Assembly (NCBI GenBank): GCA_023150875.1
Contig: JAKLKC010000037.1
Coordinates: 1-64,000, forward strand
Direction of reading: 5' to 3'
DNA: 64,000 nucleotides
Origin: Myxococcota bacterium
GTDB taxonomy: Bacteria > Myxococcota_A > UBA796 > UBA9615 > JAKLKC01
Part shown: positions 46,133 through 56,543 of the stretch, piece by piece
How the letters are laid out: every line of letters begins with the position of its first letter
How positions within the stretch are numbered: the first letter of the stretch is position 1
The notes under the pieces: model-generated
Told to the model about the DNA's origin: nothing
Database searches by the model: none
What the model saw: only the letters and a program-made list of their open reading frames with translations
Position numbers and translations under genes: made by a program

Positions 46133-46228
46133 ATGACCGACCTCGTCTTCGTGCTGCTGACCCTGGCCTTCTTCGCCGCTTCCGCGGCCTACGTCACCGC
46201 GTGCGACCGGCTCGGAGCGTCGCGATGA
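46133..46228 (+). CDS. Small single-span membrane protein of the kdp leader
   Basis: A 31-residue peptide, MTDLVFVLLTLAFF followed by AASAAYVTACDRLGASR: one membrane helix and a short basic tail. Peptides of this form (YVxxCDRL) precede kdpF in many kdp operons; their function is unknown. It overlaps the next start by ATGA (46225-46228), so it is co-translated with the kdpF remnant. It is intact, unlike the genes downstream, which suggests it may still have a role. Confidence 0.65.
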   Translation: MTDLVFVLLTLAFFAASAAYVTACDRLGASR

Positions 46229-46299
46229 GCCCCGAGCACCTCGTCGGTGGCCTGTTCGCCGCCGCCCTCACCCTTTACCTCGTCTACGCCCTCGTGCGT
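46225..46299 (+). pseudogene. kdpF: kdpF remnant, fused into kdpA fragment
   Basis: The start [20 protein letters not shown] and YALVR match KdpF, the small stabilising subunit of the K+-ATPase. After about 25 residues the frame loses the KdpF ending and homology jumps, one base out of frame, to residue 365 or so of KdpA. KdpF and the first two thirds of kdpA have therefore been joined by a deletion (or misassembly). Confidence 0.65.
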
Positions 46300-46582
46300 C
46301 ATCACCCCCGACGTGGGGAACCTCGAGGGCAAGGAGACCCGGTTCGGCGTCGCCGCCTCGGCGCTGTTCGCGGTCGTCACCACGGCGGCGTCGTGCGGGG
46401 CGGTGATCGCGATGCACGACAGCTTCACGCCGCTGGGCGGCATGGTCCCCCTCGCCAACATCCAGCTCGGAGAGGTCGTGTTCGGGGGGGTCGGCGCCGG
46501 CCTGTACGGGATGCTCGTCTTCGCCCTGCTGACGGTGTTCATCGCCGGCCTGATGGTCGGGCGGACGCCCGAGTACCTCGGC
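46298..46582 (+). pseudogene. kdpA: kdpA fragment (C-terminal middle part)
   Basis: About 95 residues of KdpA survive: [52 protein letters not shown] and VGRTPEYLG. KdpA is the potassium-conducting subunit (normally near 560 residues); the pore loops before this part are gone. No start codon is available in frame. The fragment runs in frame straight into kdpB homology at TTALW, where the rest of KdpA and the first 45 or so residues of KdpB are missing. Confidence 0.75.
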
Positions 46583-47644
46583 ACCACGGCGCTCTGGCTG
46601 CGGGACCTCGTAGTCCCTGCGCCCGGCTCCCCGCCCGCGAGCTTCACCGGCGCCGTGGCCCTGTGGCTCTGGTTCACGGTGCTCTTCGCCAACCTCGCCG
46701 AGGCCATCGCCGAGGGGAGGGGCAAGGCCCAGGCCGAGACGCTACGCCACATGCGCCGGGAGACCGTCGCCCGGAAGCTCCGTCCGGACGGCGGGGAGGG
46801 GGAGGTACCGGCCTCGGCGCTCCACGTCGGCGACCTCGTCGTGGTCGAGGCGGGGCAGACCATCCCCGGGGACGGCGAGATCGTCGAGGGCGTCGCCTCC
46901 GTCGACGAGTCGGCGATCACCGGGGAGTCCGCGCCGGTGATCCGCGAGAGCGGCGGCGACCGATCCGCCGTGACCGGGGGCACGCGCGTGCTCTCCGACC
47001 GCGTCGTCGTCCGGATCACCGCCGAGCCCGGCCACACCTTCATCGACCGCATGATCGCCCTCGTCGAGGGGGCGGCCCGACAGAAGACACCGAACGAGAT
47101 CGCCCTCCACATCCTGCTGGTCGGCCTGACCCTCGTGTTCCTGATCGCCTGCGTGACCCTGCTCCCCCTCGCGCTCTACTCCGGGGTCGCCCTCCCGACC
47201 GCGGTGCTGGTGGCGCTGCTGGTCTGCCTGATCCCGACGACCATCGGGGGCCTCCTCTCGGCCATCGGGATCGCCGGCATGGACCGCCTGATCCGGAGGA
47301 ACGTCCTGGCGATGAGCGGCCGGGCGGTGGAGGCGTCCGGGGACGTGGACGTGCTCCTCCTCGGCAAGACCGGCACCATCACCCACGGCAACCGCATGGC
47401 GACCGAGCTGATCCCCGCGCCGGCCGTCCGCATCGATACCCTGGCGGAGGCGGCCCTGCTCTCCAGCCTCGCCGACGAGACGCCGGAGGGCCGCTCCATC
47501 GTCTCCCTGGTCCGCGAGCGCCTCCCGCAGGTCCTGCCTCCGGGCCCCGAGCGGGCGACGTTCGTGCCGTTCACCGCCCACACCCGCATGAGCGGGCGCG
47601 ACCTCGACGGACGCCTCGTCCGGAAGGGCGCGGTGGACGCCATC
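46583..47644 (+). pseudogene. kdpB: kdpB fragment with altered phosphorylation motif
   Basis: About 355 residues of the P-type ATPase subunit: [19 protein letters not shown], the TGES actuator loop ([10 protein letters not shown]), [18 protein letters not shown], and the P-domain motif [10 protein letters not shown] at 47354-47383. The phosphorylated aspartate (DKTGT in the family) is replaced by glycine (GGC at 47363-47365). Homology stops after RKGAVDAI (47644): the last 280 or so residues, with the TGD and GDGxND motifs, are absent. The frame is otherwise open. No active pump can come from this. Confidence 0.8.
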
Positions 47645-47645
47645 G

Positions 47646-47846
47646 CCGCTGTGGCAGGTGGAGCGCGTGGCGGCGGCGCGGGGCGTGGCCCCCGGGCGGG
47701 TGCGGACCGTCGTCGAGGCGTACACCGAGGGGAGGACGCTGTGGGTGCTGGGCGAGCCCCGGGTCAACGTGCTCCTCCTCAACCTCGCCCTCGACCGGCA
47801 GTTCGGACGCCCCCCGGTCGATCGGCCGGCTGCTTCGGGGAGGTGA
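47646..47846 (+). pseudogene. kdpC: kdpC fragment (C-terminus)
   Basis: The last 65 or so residues of Kdp[36 protein letters not shown] and [14 protein letters not shown], then a normal stop. The N-terminal membrane helix and two thirds of the protein are missing, and the fragment is one frame away from kdpB. A GTG at 47658 could start a peptide but nothing supports that it is made. Confidence 0.75.
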
Positions 47847-47849
47847 GGC

Positions 47850-48179
47850 GTGGAGGAGGACTTCGTCGTCCTGAGGCCCTCGCCCGACCGGGACCCCGAC
47901 GGCTCCCGCATGAGAGCGGCGGTCAGGGCGCACTACGCCTTCGAGGCCGCCCTCGGCGCGAGGCGGCTGTTCGTGTCGGGGATGGCCTGGGCGAGCGTGG
48001 CCGTGTGGCCGGTGGCCACGTGGCCTGGAGCGCTCCCCCCGCGGGTCGAGTCCTGGGCACGGTTCGTCTGGGCCGCCCTGTTCGTGGGGACGCTCGTCGC
48101 CTTCGCTGTGGAGCGGCACTGGCGTACCATCCGCGCGCGCCTCGCCGTCGAGCTCGGCCCACCATCCGAGGAGCCCTGA
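47850..48179 (+). CDS. Two-span membrane protein between kdpC and kdpD
   Basis: A 109-residue protein with GTG start and a GGGGAGG site. Two hydrophobic segments lie at about residues 40-60 ([17 protein letters not shown]) and 70-88 ([17 protein letters not shown]), with an acidic N-terminus and short basic tail. Small proteins of this position occur between kdpC and kdpD in some deltaproteobacterial operons. Its stop is two bases before the TTG of the KdpD-like gene, so it is part of the same transcript. Possibly a sensor accessory; unproven. Confidence 0.55.
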   Translation: MEEDFVVLRPSPDRDPDGSRMRAAVRAHYAFEAALGARRLFVSGMAWASVAVWPVATWPGALPPRVESWARFVWAALFVGTLVAFAVERHWRTIRARLAVELGPPSEEP

Positions 48180-48181
48180 CG

Positions 48182-49333
48182 TTGACCGGAACGGAGCGGC
48201 CCCGAGCCCAGGACTTCCTCGAGCTCGTCGAGCGCTCCAGGCGGGGGCGCCTGAAGGTCTACATCGGCTTCGCCGCCGGGGTCGGGAAGACGTACAGGAT
48301 GCTCGAGGAGGCCCACGCACTGAAACGTCGCGGCGTCGACGTGGTGCTGGGGGCGATCGAGACCCACGGACGCGCCGAGACGGCCGCGCTCCTGGAGGGG
48401 CTGGAGCTGGTGCCGCCCCGCCGCGTGGAGTACCGCGGCGTCTCGGTGGGGGAGATGGACCCGGGCGCCCTCCTCGCCCGGCGGCCGCAGGTGGCGGTGG
48501 TCGACGAGCTCGCCCACACCAACGCCCCCGGCTCCCGCCATCCCAAGCGCTACCAGGACGTCCTGGAGTTGCTGGCCGAGGGCATCAACGTGATCTGCGC
48601 CCTCAACGTCCAGCACCTGGAGAGCCTCAACGACGTCGTCGAGCGGGTCACCGGGGTCCGCGTGCGCGAGACGGTGCCGGACACCTTCCTGCAGCAGGCG
48701 GACCAGGTCGTCAACCTCGACCTCGCCGTCGAGGACCTGATCGAGCGCCTCCGCGCCGGCAAGATCTACGGGGAGGAGCGGGTCGCCTGGGCCCTCGAGA
48801 ACTTCTTCCGGACCCACAACCTCATGACGCTCCGGGAGCTCGCGCTCCGCGAGGTCGCCGAGAGCGTCGACCGCCGAGCCGGGTCGCGGGCGGGCGTCCC
48901 GGCGGCACGTCCAGCCGCCGGCGGCCGGGTGATGGTGTGCATGGCCTCGCGCTCGCCCCGGAGCGCCATGCTGCTGAGGAGGGGGTCCCGGCTCGCCGGG
49001 CGGCTCAACACCGACTGGTTCGTCGCCTACGTCGAGACCCCGAGGGAGACGCCGGAGCGGATCGACTCCGAGGCCCAGCGCCTCCTGCTGGCCAACATCC
49101 AGCGCGCCCGGGACCTCGGCGCCGAGGTCGTCCGCCTCAAGGCGCGCGATCCGGTGGCGGCCCTCCTGGACTTCGCCCGGAGCCACGGCGTGGGCTACGT
49201 GCTGATCGGCCGCACCGCCCAGCGGTGGTGGCAGCGGGTGATGGGTCGCTCCTTCATGGACCGGATGGTCAGGGAGTGCGAGGGTCTCGACCTGCACATC
49301 GTGTCCTTCGAGGAGCGCGAGGAACAGCGGTGA
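48182..49333 (+). CDS. Stand-alone KdpD sensor domain with USP domain
   Basis: A 383-residue cytoplasmic protein: the KdpD N-terminal domain (residues 10-225) with Walker [13 protein letters not shown] at 29-40, [20 protein letters not shown] and an [17 protein letters not shown] segment. A universal-stress-protein domain follows at about 240-375, ending with [11 protein letters not shown] and a RSFMDRMVR motif. The membrane helices and kinase core of full KdpD are absent and are supplied by the next gene. KdpD senses potassium or turgor and binds nucleotides and c-di-AMP. Start TTG; stop overlaps the kinase GTG (GTGA). Confidence 0.88.
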   Translation: MTGTERPRAQDFLELVERSRRGRLKVYIGFAAGVGKTYRMLEEAHALKRRGVDVVLGAIETHGRAETAALLEGLELVPPRRVEYRGVSVGEMDPGALLARRPQVAVVDELAHTNAPGSRHPKRYQDVLELLAEGINVICALNVQHLESLNDVVERVTGVRVRETVPDTFLQQADQVVNLDLAVEDLIERLRAGKIYGEERVAWALENFFRTHNLMTLRELALREVAESVDRRAGSRAGVPAARPAAGGRVMVCMASRSPRSAMLLRRGSRLAGRLNTDWFVAYVETPRETPERIDSEAQRLLLANIQRARDLGAEVVRLKARDPVAALLDFARSHGVGYVLIGRTAQRWWQRVMGRSFMDRMVRECEGLDLHIVSFEEREEQR

Positions 49334-51189
49334 CCCTTCGCGCGAAGCTGCTCCTGGCCCAGCTCCCCCTCGCCCTCGCGCTGGTGTTCCTCGGCGTCGT
49401 GGCGCGGGGCACCGTCTCCAGCCTGGGGGAGCGGGCGGGGCTGATCCTGGAGGAGAACTACCGCAGCGTGCTCGCCGCGCAGCGGATGAAGGAGTCCATC
49501 GAGCGGCTGGACAGCGCCGCCCTCTTCCTGGTGGCGGGCCACCGGGAGGAGGGGCTGGAGCTGGCGGCCGTCCACCGGCCGATCTTCGAGAGGGAGCTGG
49601 GCGTCGAGGAGCGGAACGTTACCGAGGCCGGCGAAGGCGAGGCGGCGCGGGAGCTCCGCTCGGCGTGGGAGCGCTACCGGGCCCGCTTCCGGGGCTTCGC
49701 GGAGGTGCGCGACCCCGAGCGCTCGCGCGCCCTGTATTTCGAGGAGCTCGAACCCGGGTTCCGCGCGGTGAAGGAGGCCGCCGACGCCATCCTGACCCTG
49801 AACCAGGACGCGATGGTGCGCCAGAGCGAGGAGGCCGCCCGCGCCGCGCACCGCCTCGACGCCCTGGTGACCTTCGCGTCCGTCGCCGCGCTCGCGGCGG
49901 GCGTCGCCGCCTCGGCCTGGATGACCTCCCGGCTGCTCCGGCCCCTGGCCGCCCTCGGGGAGGCGGTCCGGAGGGTCGGCGAGGGGGACCTGGACGCCCG
50001 GGTGCGCGTGGCGGGTCGGGACGAGATCGCGGCGCTGGGGGCCGAGTTCGACCGGATGGCGGACCGGCTCGCGGCGTACCGGCGCAGCTCCCTGGGAGAG
50101 CTCCTCCAGGCGCAGCAGGCCGCCCAGTCGGCCATCGACAGCATCCCCGATCCGGTGGTGGTGTTCGACCTCGACGGCACGGTGCTCAGCGCCAACCGGG
50201 CCGCGACCGGCCTCCTGGGGATCTCCCTCGATCCCGCCGCCATCGACCCCCTCGCCGCGGTGGACCCCGCGGCGCGGTCCGTGCTCGACGCGCTGCGGTC
50301 CCACGTCGCGGCGGGGCGGGGCGAGTACGTCCCCTCCCGCGGCTTCGAGGAGGCGGTCCGCGTGTCGTCCGTCGAAGGGGACCGGTGGCTGCTGCCCCGG
50401 GCGACGCCGGTGCGCGGTGAGGGAGGGGAGGTGTTGGCGGCGACGGTCATCCTCCTGGACGTCACGCGCCTCAGGCGGTTCGACGAGCTGAGGAACGACC
50501 TGGTGTCGACGGTCGCCCACGAGTTCCGCACCCCCCTCACCTCGCTCCGGCTGGCCATCCACCTGTGCGTCGAGGAAGCGGCGGGGCCCCTCCACGGACG
50601 GCAGGCGGACCTGCTCTCCGCGGCGCGGGAGGACTGCGAGCGGCTCCAGTCCATCGTCGACGACCTGCTGGACCTGGCCCGGATGCAGGCGGGGCGCGTC
50701 GAGTTGCGGGCGCGGGCCCTGGGCCCCGGGGACCTGGCGGAGACCGCCGTGCGCGCCGCGCGGGACGCCGCCGAGACGCGCAGGGTGGACCTCGCGTCGT
50801 TCGTCGAGCCGGGCACCCCGGAGGTCCGGGCCGACCCGGAGCGCGTCCAGATCGCCCTCGGCAACCTGCTCCACAACGCCATCCGGCACACCCCCGAGGG
50901 CGGTCGGGTCGTGCTGGGGGTCCACGCCCTGGGGGGGGCGGTCCGCTTCGAGGTCGTCGACACCGGCCCCGGGATCGGGAAGGAGCACCTGCCGCGACTC
51001 TTCGAACGCTTCTACCGGGTCCCGGGCGGGGAGGCGGGCTCGGCGGGTCTGGGGCTGTCGATCGTCCGGGAAATCGCGGAGGCCCACGGGGGGCGCGTCG
51101 GCGTGGAGAGCGAGCCCGGCCAGGGGAGCACGTTCTGGCTCACGCTGCCGATGGCACGCGGGGAAGCCGAGGGCGAGGCCCGCGTCTGA
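49330..51189 (+). CDS. Membrane PAS histidine kinase of the potassium island
   Basis: A 619-residue kinase. TM1 at about 7-25, an extracytoplasmic CHASE3-like helical region to about 175, TM2 near 185-205 ([17 protein letters not shown]), HAMP ([19 protein letters not shown]), a PAS domain near 260-370 ([15 protein letters not shown]), HisKA with H397 in [12 protein letters not shown], and a full HATPase ([37 protein letters not shown]). It overlaps the KdpD-like gene, so the two are probably a split KdpD. The likely partner is the convergent NtrC-type regulator at 51209, not a KdpE. Confidence 0.9.
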   Translation: MTLRAKLLLAQLPLALALVFLGVVARGTVSSLGERAGLILEENYRSVLAAQRMKESIERLDSAALFLVAGHREEGLELAAVHRPIFERELGVEERNVTEAGEGEAARELRSAWERYRARFRGFAEVRDPERSRALYFEELEPGFRAVKEAADAILTLNQDAMVRQSEEAARAAHRLDALVTFASVAALAAGVAASAWMTSRLLRPLAALGEAVRRVGEGDLDARVRVAGRDEIAALGAEFDRMADRLAAYRRSSLGELLQAQQAAQSAIDSIPDPVVVFDLDGTVLSANRAATGLLGISLDPAAIDPLAAVDPAARSVLDALRSHVAAGRGEYVPSRGFEEAVRVSSVEGDRWLLPRATPVRGEGGEVLAATVILLDVTRLRRFDELRNDLVSTVAHEFRTPLTSLRLAIHLCVEEAAGPLHGRQADLLSAAREDCERLQSIVDDLLDLARMQAGRVELRARALGPGDLAETAVRAARDAAETRRVDLASFVEPGTPEVRADPERVQIALGNLLHNAIRHTPEGGRVVLGVHALGGAVRFEVVDTGPGIGKEHLPRLFERFYRVPGGEAGSAGLGLSIVREIAEAHGGRVGVESEPGQGSTFWLTLPMARGEAEGEARV

Positions 51190-51208
51190 ACCGAGCCCTC
51201 GAGCACCG

Positions 51209-52578
<1,370 letters not shown>

Positions 52579-52582
<4 letters not shown>

Positions 52583-53073
52583 GGTGGAGGCCCCCCCTCA
52601 CCGGTCGAGGCGGAGGAGCTCGGCTCGGGCCCGACGAGCAGGTCGTAGACCTCGCGGGCGCCCCGGGCCGCCAGCAGTCTGGCCCGGATGGAGGCGTCCG
52701 CCAGGCGCCGGCTCACGGCCCCGAGCGCCTGGAGCTGGACGCCGCCAGCCTGGGGTGGGGACACGACGGCGACGAGGATCCGGACGGGGGCTCCGTCCGG
52801 GGAGCCGAAGTCGATACCGTGCTCGGACAGAGCGATAAGGCCCCGGGTCGAGGGCACGCCCGGGACGCGGGTATGGGGCAGGGCGACGCCGTCTCCGACC
52901 GCGGTGGTGCCGAGCCGCTCCCGGTCCCGGAGGGCGCTCTGCACGTCGGCGGCGTCGATCACGGGCGGCAGGCGTGCGAGCGCGGCGCCGATCTCGTCGA
53001 TCGCCGCGTCTCGCGTTCGCGCCCGGATGCGGTGGACGACCGCGTCGGGTCGGATGAGGTCGGAGAGGGACAA
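52579..53073 (-). CDS. ptsN: PtsN-like EIIA protein
   Basis: A 164-residue EIIA of the nitrogen-PTS type. The phosphorylatable histidine is in DGVALPHTRVPGV near residue 66; LIALSEHGIDFG and a LVAVVSPPQ segment follow the EIIA-Ntr fold, then an acidic Ser/Glu tail. EIIA-Ntr is known from E. coli to inhibit potassium uptake (Trk) and to stimulate KdpD. Here it is the first gene of a two-gene transcript with the sigma54 regulator, divergent from kup, which gives it a plausible role in potassium control. Confidence 0.85.
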
Positions 53074-53163
53074 CGGGGGATCGCTTTCGCAAGACGGAGG
53101 CCACTATAGGTCCTGATCCCGGATCCTCAACGGATCGGGGCCCAAGCCGCCTGCCGCCAGCGT

Positions 53164-53211
53164 CTGCGAGTCCTGCAAATCGCAGGGATCGGCCCTCCGG
53201 TCCCCTGCAGG
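53164..53211 (+). promoter_or_regulatory. Candidate activator sites upstream of kup
   Basis: Overlapping palindromes: CCTGC-N5-GCAGG at 53172-53186, CTGCGA-N10-TCGCAG at 53164-53185, and CCTGCAGG at 53204-53211. They lie 95 to 135 bp before the -24 box, the normal distance for NtrC-type enhancers, and share CCTGC with the kdp upstream sites. Confidence 0.5.
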
Positions 53212-53305
53212 ACGACGCGGGAGCGCCGCCGGACCCGGCGGCCGTCGTGCCGGATCGCGGGACCTCGCCGCCGCCCCGGAAGGCCGGGAGGGGCGCCGCG
53301 CGCCG

Positions 53306-53321
53306 TGGCACCGGGAGTGCA
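53306..53321 (+). promoter_or_regulatory. Sigma54 (-24/-12) promoter of kup
   Basis: TGGCACCG...TGCA, GG at 53307-53308 and GC at 53319-53320 with exactly ten bases between, 60 bp before the kup ATG. It lies in the 307-bp divergent gap between ptsN and kup, in which no other gene is seen. Confidence 0.65.
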
Positions 53322-53380
53322 TCGGGTCGGCGGGCTCGGCCGCGGCCCGGCTCGGACGCGCCCACCCGAAGGCCCCCCGC

Positions 53381-55330
53381 ATGACCCCTCCCATCGCACC
53401 CGACACCCGGCCTGGCTCCGCCGCCCGCGCTCCCGATGGACCGAGGCGCCACCCGCAAGGGGAGCCGGGGGGCCGGTACCTCGCGTCGCTCTCCCTGGCC
53501 GCGCTCGGTGTCGTGTACGGGGACATCGGCACCAGCCCTCTCTACGCGGTGCGCGAGGCGTTCCTGGAGGAGCACGGAGTGGCCGTGTCCCCCCCCGCGG
53601 TGCTCGGCGTCCTGTCGCTGGTGCTCTGGTCCCTGGTCCTCGTCATCTCCGTCAAGTACCTCGCGTTCATCGTCCGGGCGGACAACCGCGGCGAGGGCGG
53701 GATCCTCGCGCTGACCTCGCTGGTCACGCCGGTCGGGGCGACGCAGGGGGGAGGCCGGTGGGCCCTCATCGTCCTCGGGCTGTTCGGGACGGCCCTCCTG
53801 TACGGCGACGGGATGATCACCCCGGCGATCTCGGTGCTGAGCGCGGTCGAGGGTCTCGGGGTGGCCACGCCCCTCTTCGAGCCCTACGTCGTCCCGATCA
53901 CCATCGCCATCCTCGTGGTGCTGTTCGCCGTGCAGAGCCGCGGGACGGCCCGGGTCGGCAGGATGTTCGGCCCGGTGATGATCCTCTGGTTCTCGACGCT
54001 GGCCGTCCTGGGGATCGGCAACATCGCCCGGGAGCCCTCGATCCTGGGTGCGGTGAATCCGATCCATGCCGTGCGCTTCTTCGCGGACCACGGCTGGAGC
54101 GCCTTCCTCGTCCTGGGATCGGTCTTCCTCGTCGTCACGGGGGGCGAGGCGCTGTACGCCGACATGGGGCACTTCGGGAGGCGCCCCATCCGGCTCGCAT
54201 GGTTCGCCCTCGTGCTGCCGGCCCTGCTGCTCAACTACTTCGGCCAGGGCGCCCTGCTGATCGCCTCGCCCGGGGCGGTCGAGAACCCCTTCTTCCGCAT
54301 GGCCCCGTCCTGGGCCCTGCTCCCGCTGGTGGGGCTTTCGACGGCGGCCACGGTGATCGCGTCCCAGGCCCTGATCTCCGGGGCGTACTCGCTGACGATG
54401 CAGGCGGTCCAGCTCGGCTACAGCCCCCGCGTCCGGATCGACCACACCTCGGCTGAGGAGATCGGGCAGGTCTACCTTCCGGGGATCAACTGGCTGCTGA
54501 TGGTCGCCTGCATCGGCCTGGTGCTCGGCTTCGGCTCGTCCAGCAGCCTGGCGGCGGCGTACGGCGTGGCGGTGACGACCACCATGGTCATCACGACGAT
54601 GCTGCTCTACGTGGTCGCCCGGGAGCGGTGGGGCTGGGGCACCTGGGCGGCGGCGCTGGTCTGCGGGCCCTTCCTGCTCGTCGACCTCGCCTTCTTCGGC
54701 GCCAACATCGTGAAGGTCCCGCATGGAGGCTGGTTCCCGCTCGTGGTCGGGGCGGCGGTGTTCACCCTCCTGACCACCTGGAAGAGGGGGCGGCGGATCT
54801 TGGGGCAGAGGATCGCGGAGAGGACCGTCCCGCGGGGGGACTTCCTGCGGGAAGTGACCCAGTCGCCCCCCGCGCGGGTGAGCGGGACCGCGGTGTACAT
54901 GTTCAGCGACCCGAGGGGCACGCCGCCGGCCATCCTGCACAACCTGACCCACAACAAGGTCCTGCACGAGCGCGTCGTCTTCCTGTCGGTCACCACCGAC
55001 GAGGTGCCTTACGTCCCCCGGGAGGCGAGGGCCGCCGTGGAGGGCCTTGGCGAGGGAGTGTTCGTCGTCCAGCTCCGGTACGGCTTCATGGAGGACGTCG
55101 ACGTCCCGAAGGCCCTCGGGGCGATCCGGTTCGACGGCCTGTCCTTCCCGCGCATGGACACGACCTACTTCCTGGGGCGCGAGACCCTGATCCCCACGAG
55201 CAGGCCGGGGATGGCCCTCTGGCGCGAGGTGCTGTTCGCCGTGATGTCCCGCAACGCGACGGGCGCGGGAGCCTACTTCCGCCTGCCGCCCAACCGAGTG
55301 GTCGAACTGGGGGTACAGATCGAGCTGTAG
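53381..55330 (+). CDS. kup: KUP-family potassium transporter
   Basis: A 649-residue membrane protein. After a basic 30-residue N-tail it shows the family opening LGVVYGDIGTSPLYAVREA, then about 12 membrane segments with NRGEGGILAL, FGTALLYGDGMITPAISV, GGEALYADMGHFG and NYFGQGALL. The cytoplasmic C-terminal domain begins near VPRGDFLRE and ends VVELGVQIEL. KUP transporters import potassium with protons and are high-affinity in some bacteria. It is complete and in a sigma54-controlled setting, so it is the working potassium importer of this locus while kdpFABC is broken. Confidence 0.93.
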   Translation: MTPPIAPDTRPGSAARAPDGPRRHPQGEPGGRYLASLSLAALGVVYGDIGTSPLYAVREAFLEEHGVAVSPPAVLGVLSLVLWSLVLVISVKYLAFIVRADNRGEGGILALTSLVTPVGATQGGGRWALIVLGLFGTALLYGDGMITPAISVLSAVEGLGVATPLFEPYVVPITIAILVVLFAVQSRGTARVGRMFGPVMILWFSTLAVLGIGNIAREPSILGAVNPIHAVRFFADHGWSAFLVLGSVFLVVTGGEALYADMGHFGRRPIRLAWFALVLPALLLNYFGQGALLIASPGAVENPFFRMAPSWALLPLVGLSTAATVIASQALISGAYSLTMQAVQLGYSPRVRIDHTSAEEIGQVYLPGINWLLMVACIGLVLGFGSSSSLAAAYGVAVTTTMVITTMLLYVVARERWGWGTWAAALVCGPFLLVDLAFFGANIVKVPHGGWFPLVVGAAVFTLLTTWKRGRRILGQRIAERTVPRGDFLREVTQSPPARVSGTAVYMFSDPRGTPPAILHNLTHNKVLHERVVFLSVTTDEVPYVPREARAAVEGLGEGVFVVQLRYGFMEDVDVPKALGAIRFDGLSFPRMDTTYFLGRETLIPTSRPGMALWREVLFAVMSRNATGAGAYFRLPPNRVVELGVQIEL

Positions 55331-55432
55331 GCGCTCGGAGCCCCCGTCCCGAGCAGGGCTCGTCGTTCCCCTGGGACCGCCGGGTCGGGCTCCGGGCCCT
55401 CCGGCGGGAAGGCCGGGGGGACGCTCGGACTC

Positions 55433-55534
55433 CGGGCCAGGTTCTTCGGCGACTCGGCCGGCCGGACGTCGGACGGCGGGGAGGTCACCTGGGTGGAGGG
55501 CGACCTGCTGTATCGCCGGGCGGTCCGTAGGGTG
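55433..55534 (+). pseudogene. Fragment of a beta-propeller amidohydrolase gene
   Basis: Thirty-four codons translate to ARFFGDSAGRTSDGGEVTWV and then EGDLLYRRAVR. This aligns with VVGDWLGWTPDGGEVTWAEG and NVLKRRAVR inside the amidohydrolase gene at 42213-45458 (around 44005-44095). It is out of any gene of its own, between kup and the HIRAN gene, and runs in the same frame as the latter. A relic of a duplicated gene is the simplest view. Confidence 0.6.
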
Positions 55535-55645
55535 TCAATCCGCGATACCCCTCCCCCACCGCGCCCTTGCGCCCCGCCCGCCGGCGGGACAACCTGCCTC
55601 CGGTGCCTGTGCCCTCCGCGGAGGGACCGGCCCCCGGGGGATCCC

Positions 55646-56122
55646 ATGAGCGAAGCGCCACCGTTCCATTCCTCACGCCGGGGACTCCTCCGGGGGATCG
55701 CCGCGCTGGCCGCGCTGCCCGCCGCCGGGGCCGCCGTACCCGATGCCCGCGCCGCCGCCGCGCCCCCGGACGTCGCCGAGGTGCCCGGTGGGGACGTGTT
55801 CCTCGCCCGGACCTACGTGGCGGGGATCCCCTACTACGACGCCCGAGCGGCCGCCTCCGACCTCGCCCCAGGGGCGCCCCTGCGCCTCCGCCGAGAGCCG
55901 GGCAACCCCCACGACGGGCTGGCCATCGAGGTCCTGTGCGGGGACGGCCGGAAGCTGGGCTACGTCCCCCGGGCCGCCAACCCGCCATACGCCCGCCTGA
56001 TGGACGCCGGGGCGACGGTGTTCGCGGAGGTGGCGCAGGTGCGGGGGATCGGAGACTGGCTCGACATCGACGTGCGCCTTGGCCTCCGCCTGGGTCCGGG
56101 AGGCAGACTGCGGCTGGGGTAG
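55646..56122 (+). CDS. Exported HIRAN-domain protein
   Basis: A 158-residue protein with a twin-arginine-type signal (SSRRGLLRGIAALAALP) ending about residue 35. Residues 50-150 are a HIRAN domain: FLARTYVAGIPYYD, LRREPGNPHDGLAIEV and GRKLGYVPRAANPPYARLMD. HIRAN domains usually bind DNA 3' ends within helicases or stand alone in the cytoplasm, so export is unusual. The ATG at 55646 was chosen because of the signal peptide; the frame upstream carries the amidohydrolase relic. A tandem repeat follows. Confidence 0.75.
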   Translation: MSEAPPFHSSRRGLLRGIAALAALPAAGAAVPDARAAAAPPDVAEVPGGDVFLARTYVAGIPYYDARAAASDLAPGAPLRLRREPGNPHDGLAIEVLCGDGRKLGYVPRAANPPYARLMDAGATVFAEVAQVRGIGDWLDIDVRLGLRLGPGGRLRLG

Positions 56123-56149
56123 GGGCTGGGGTGAGAGGGGAACCCGAAC

Positions 56150-56361
56150 ACGTGCACGGGCGCGAACGCGATCACGATCACGAGCGCGAACACGATCACG
56201 GGCGCGAACACGTGCACGTCTCCGTGCCTCGTGCCTCGTGAACGTGCCCCGTGCCTCGTGAACGTGCCTCGTGTACGTGCCTCGTGCCTCGTGAACGTGC
56301 CTCGTGCCTCGTGAACGTGCCTCGTGCCTCGTGAACGTGCCTCGTGCCTCGTGAACGTGCC
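56150..56361. repeat. 20-bp tandem repeat and CACG/CGTG-rich array
   Basis: Four perfect units of CTCGTGCCTCGTGAACGTGC start at 56281, 56301, 56321 and 56341, preceded by degenerate units from 56222. Before that (56150-56220) lies a CACGATCACGGGCGCGAACA-type array that is partly the reverse complement of the CGTG side, so the block can fold on itself. No gene is in the 420 bp between HIRAN and the kinase operon apart from this. Confidence 0.8.
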
Positions 56362-56543
56362 CGTGATCGCGCCCCGCCTCCCCCCCGACCCCCAAGCCAA
56401 GATCCCCCACCGCCGGCCGTCCCTCCCCCCCAGGCCGCGTCCCAGACTGGTTTGAGCCCCACCGGACGCGGGGTAGCATCCCCCGCCCATGGCCTCACCC
56501 CCCTCCCATCCCCCCCCCTCGCCCGCCCCAGCCCCAGTACGCC

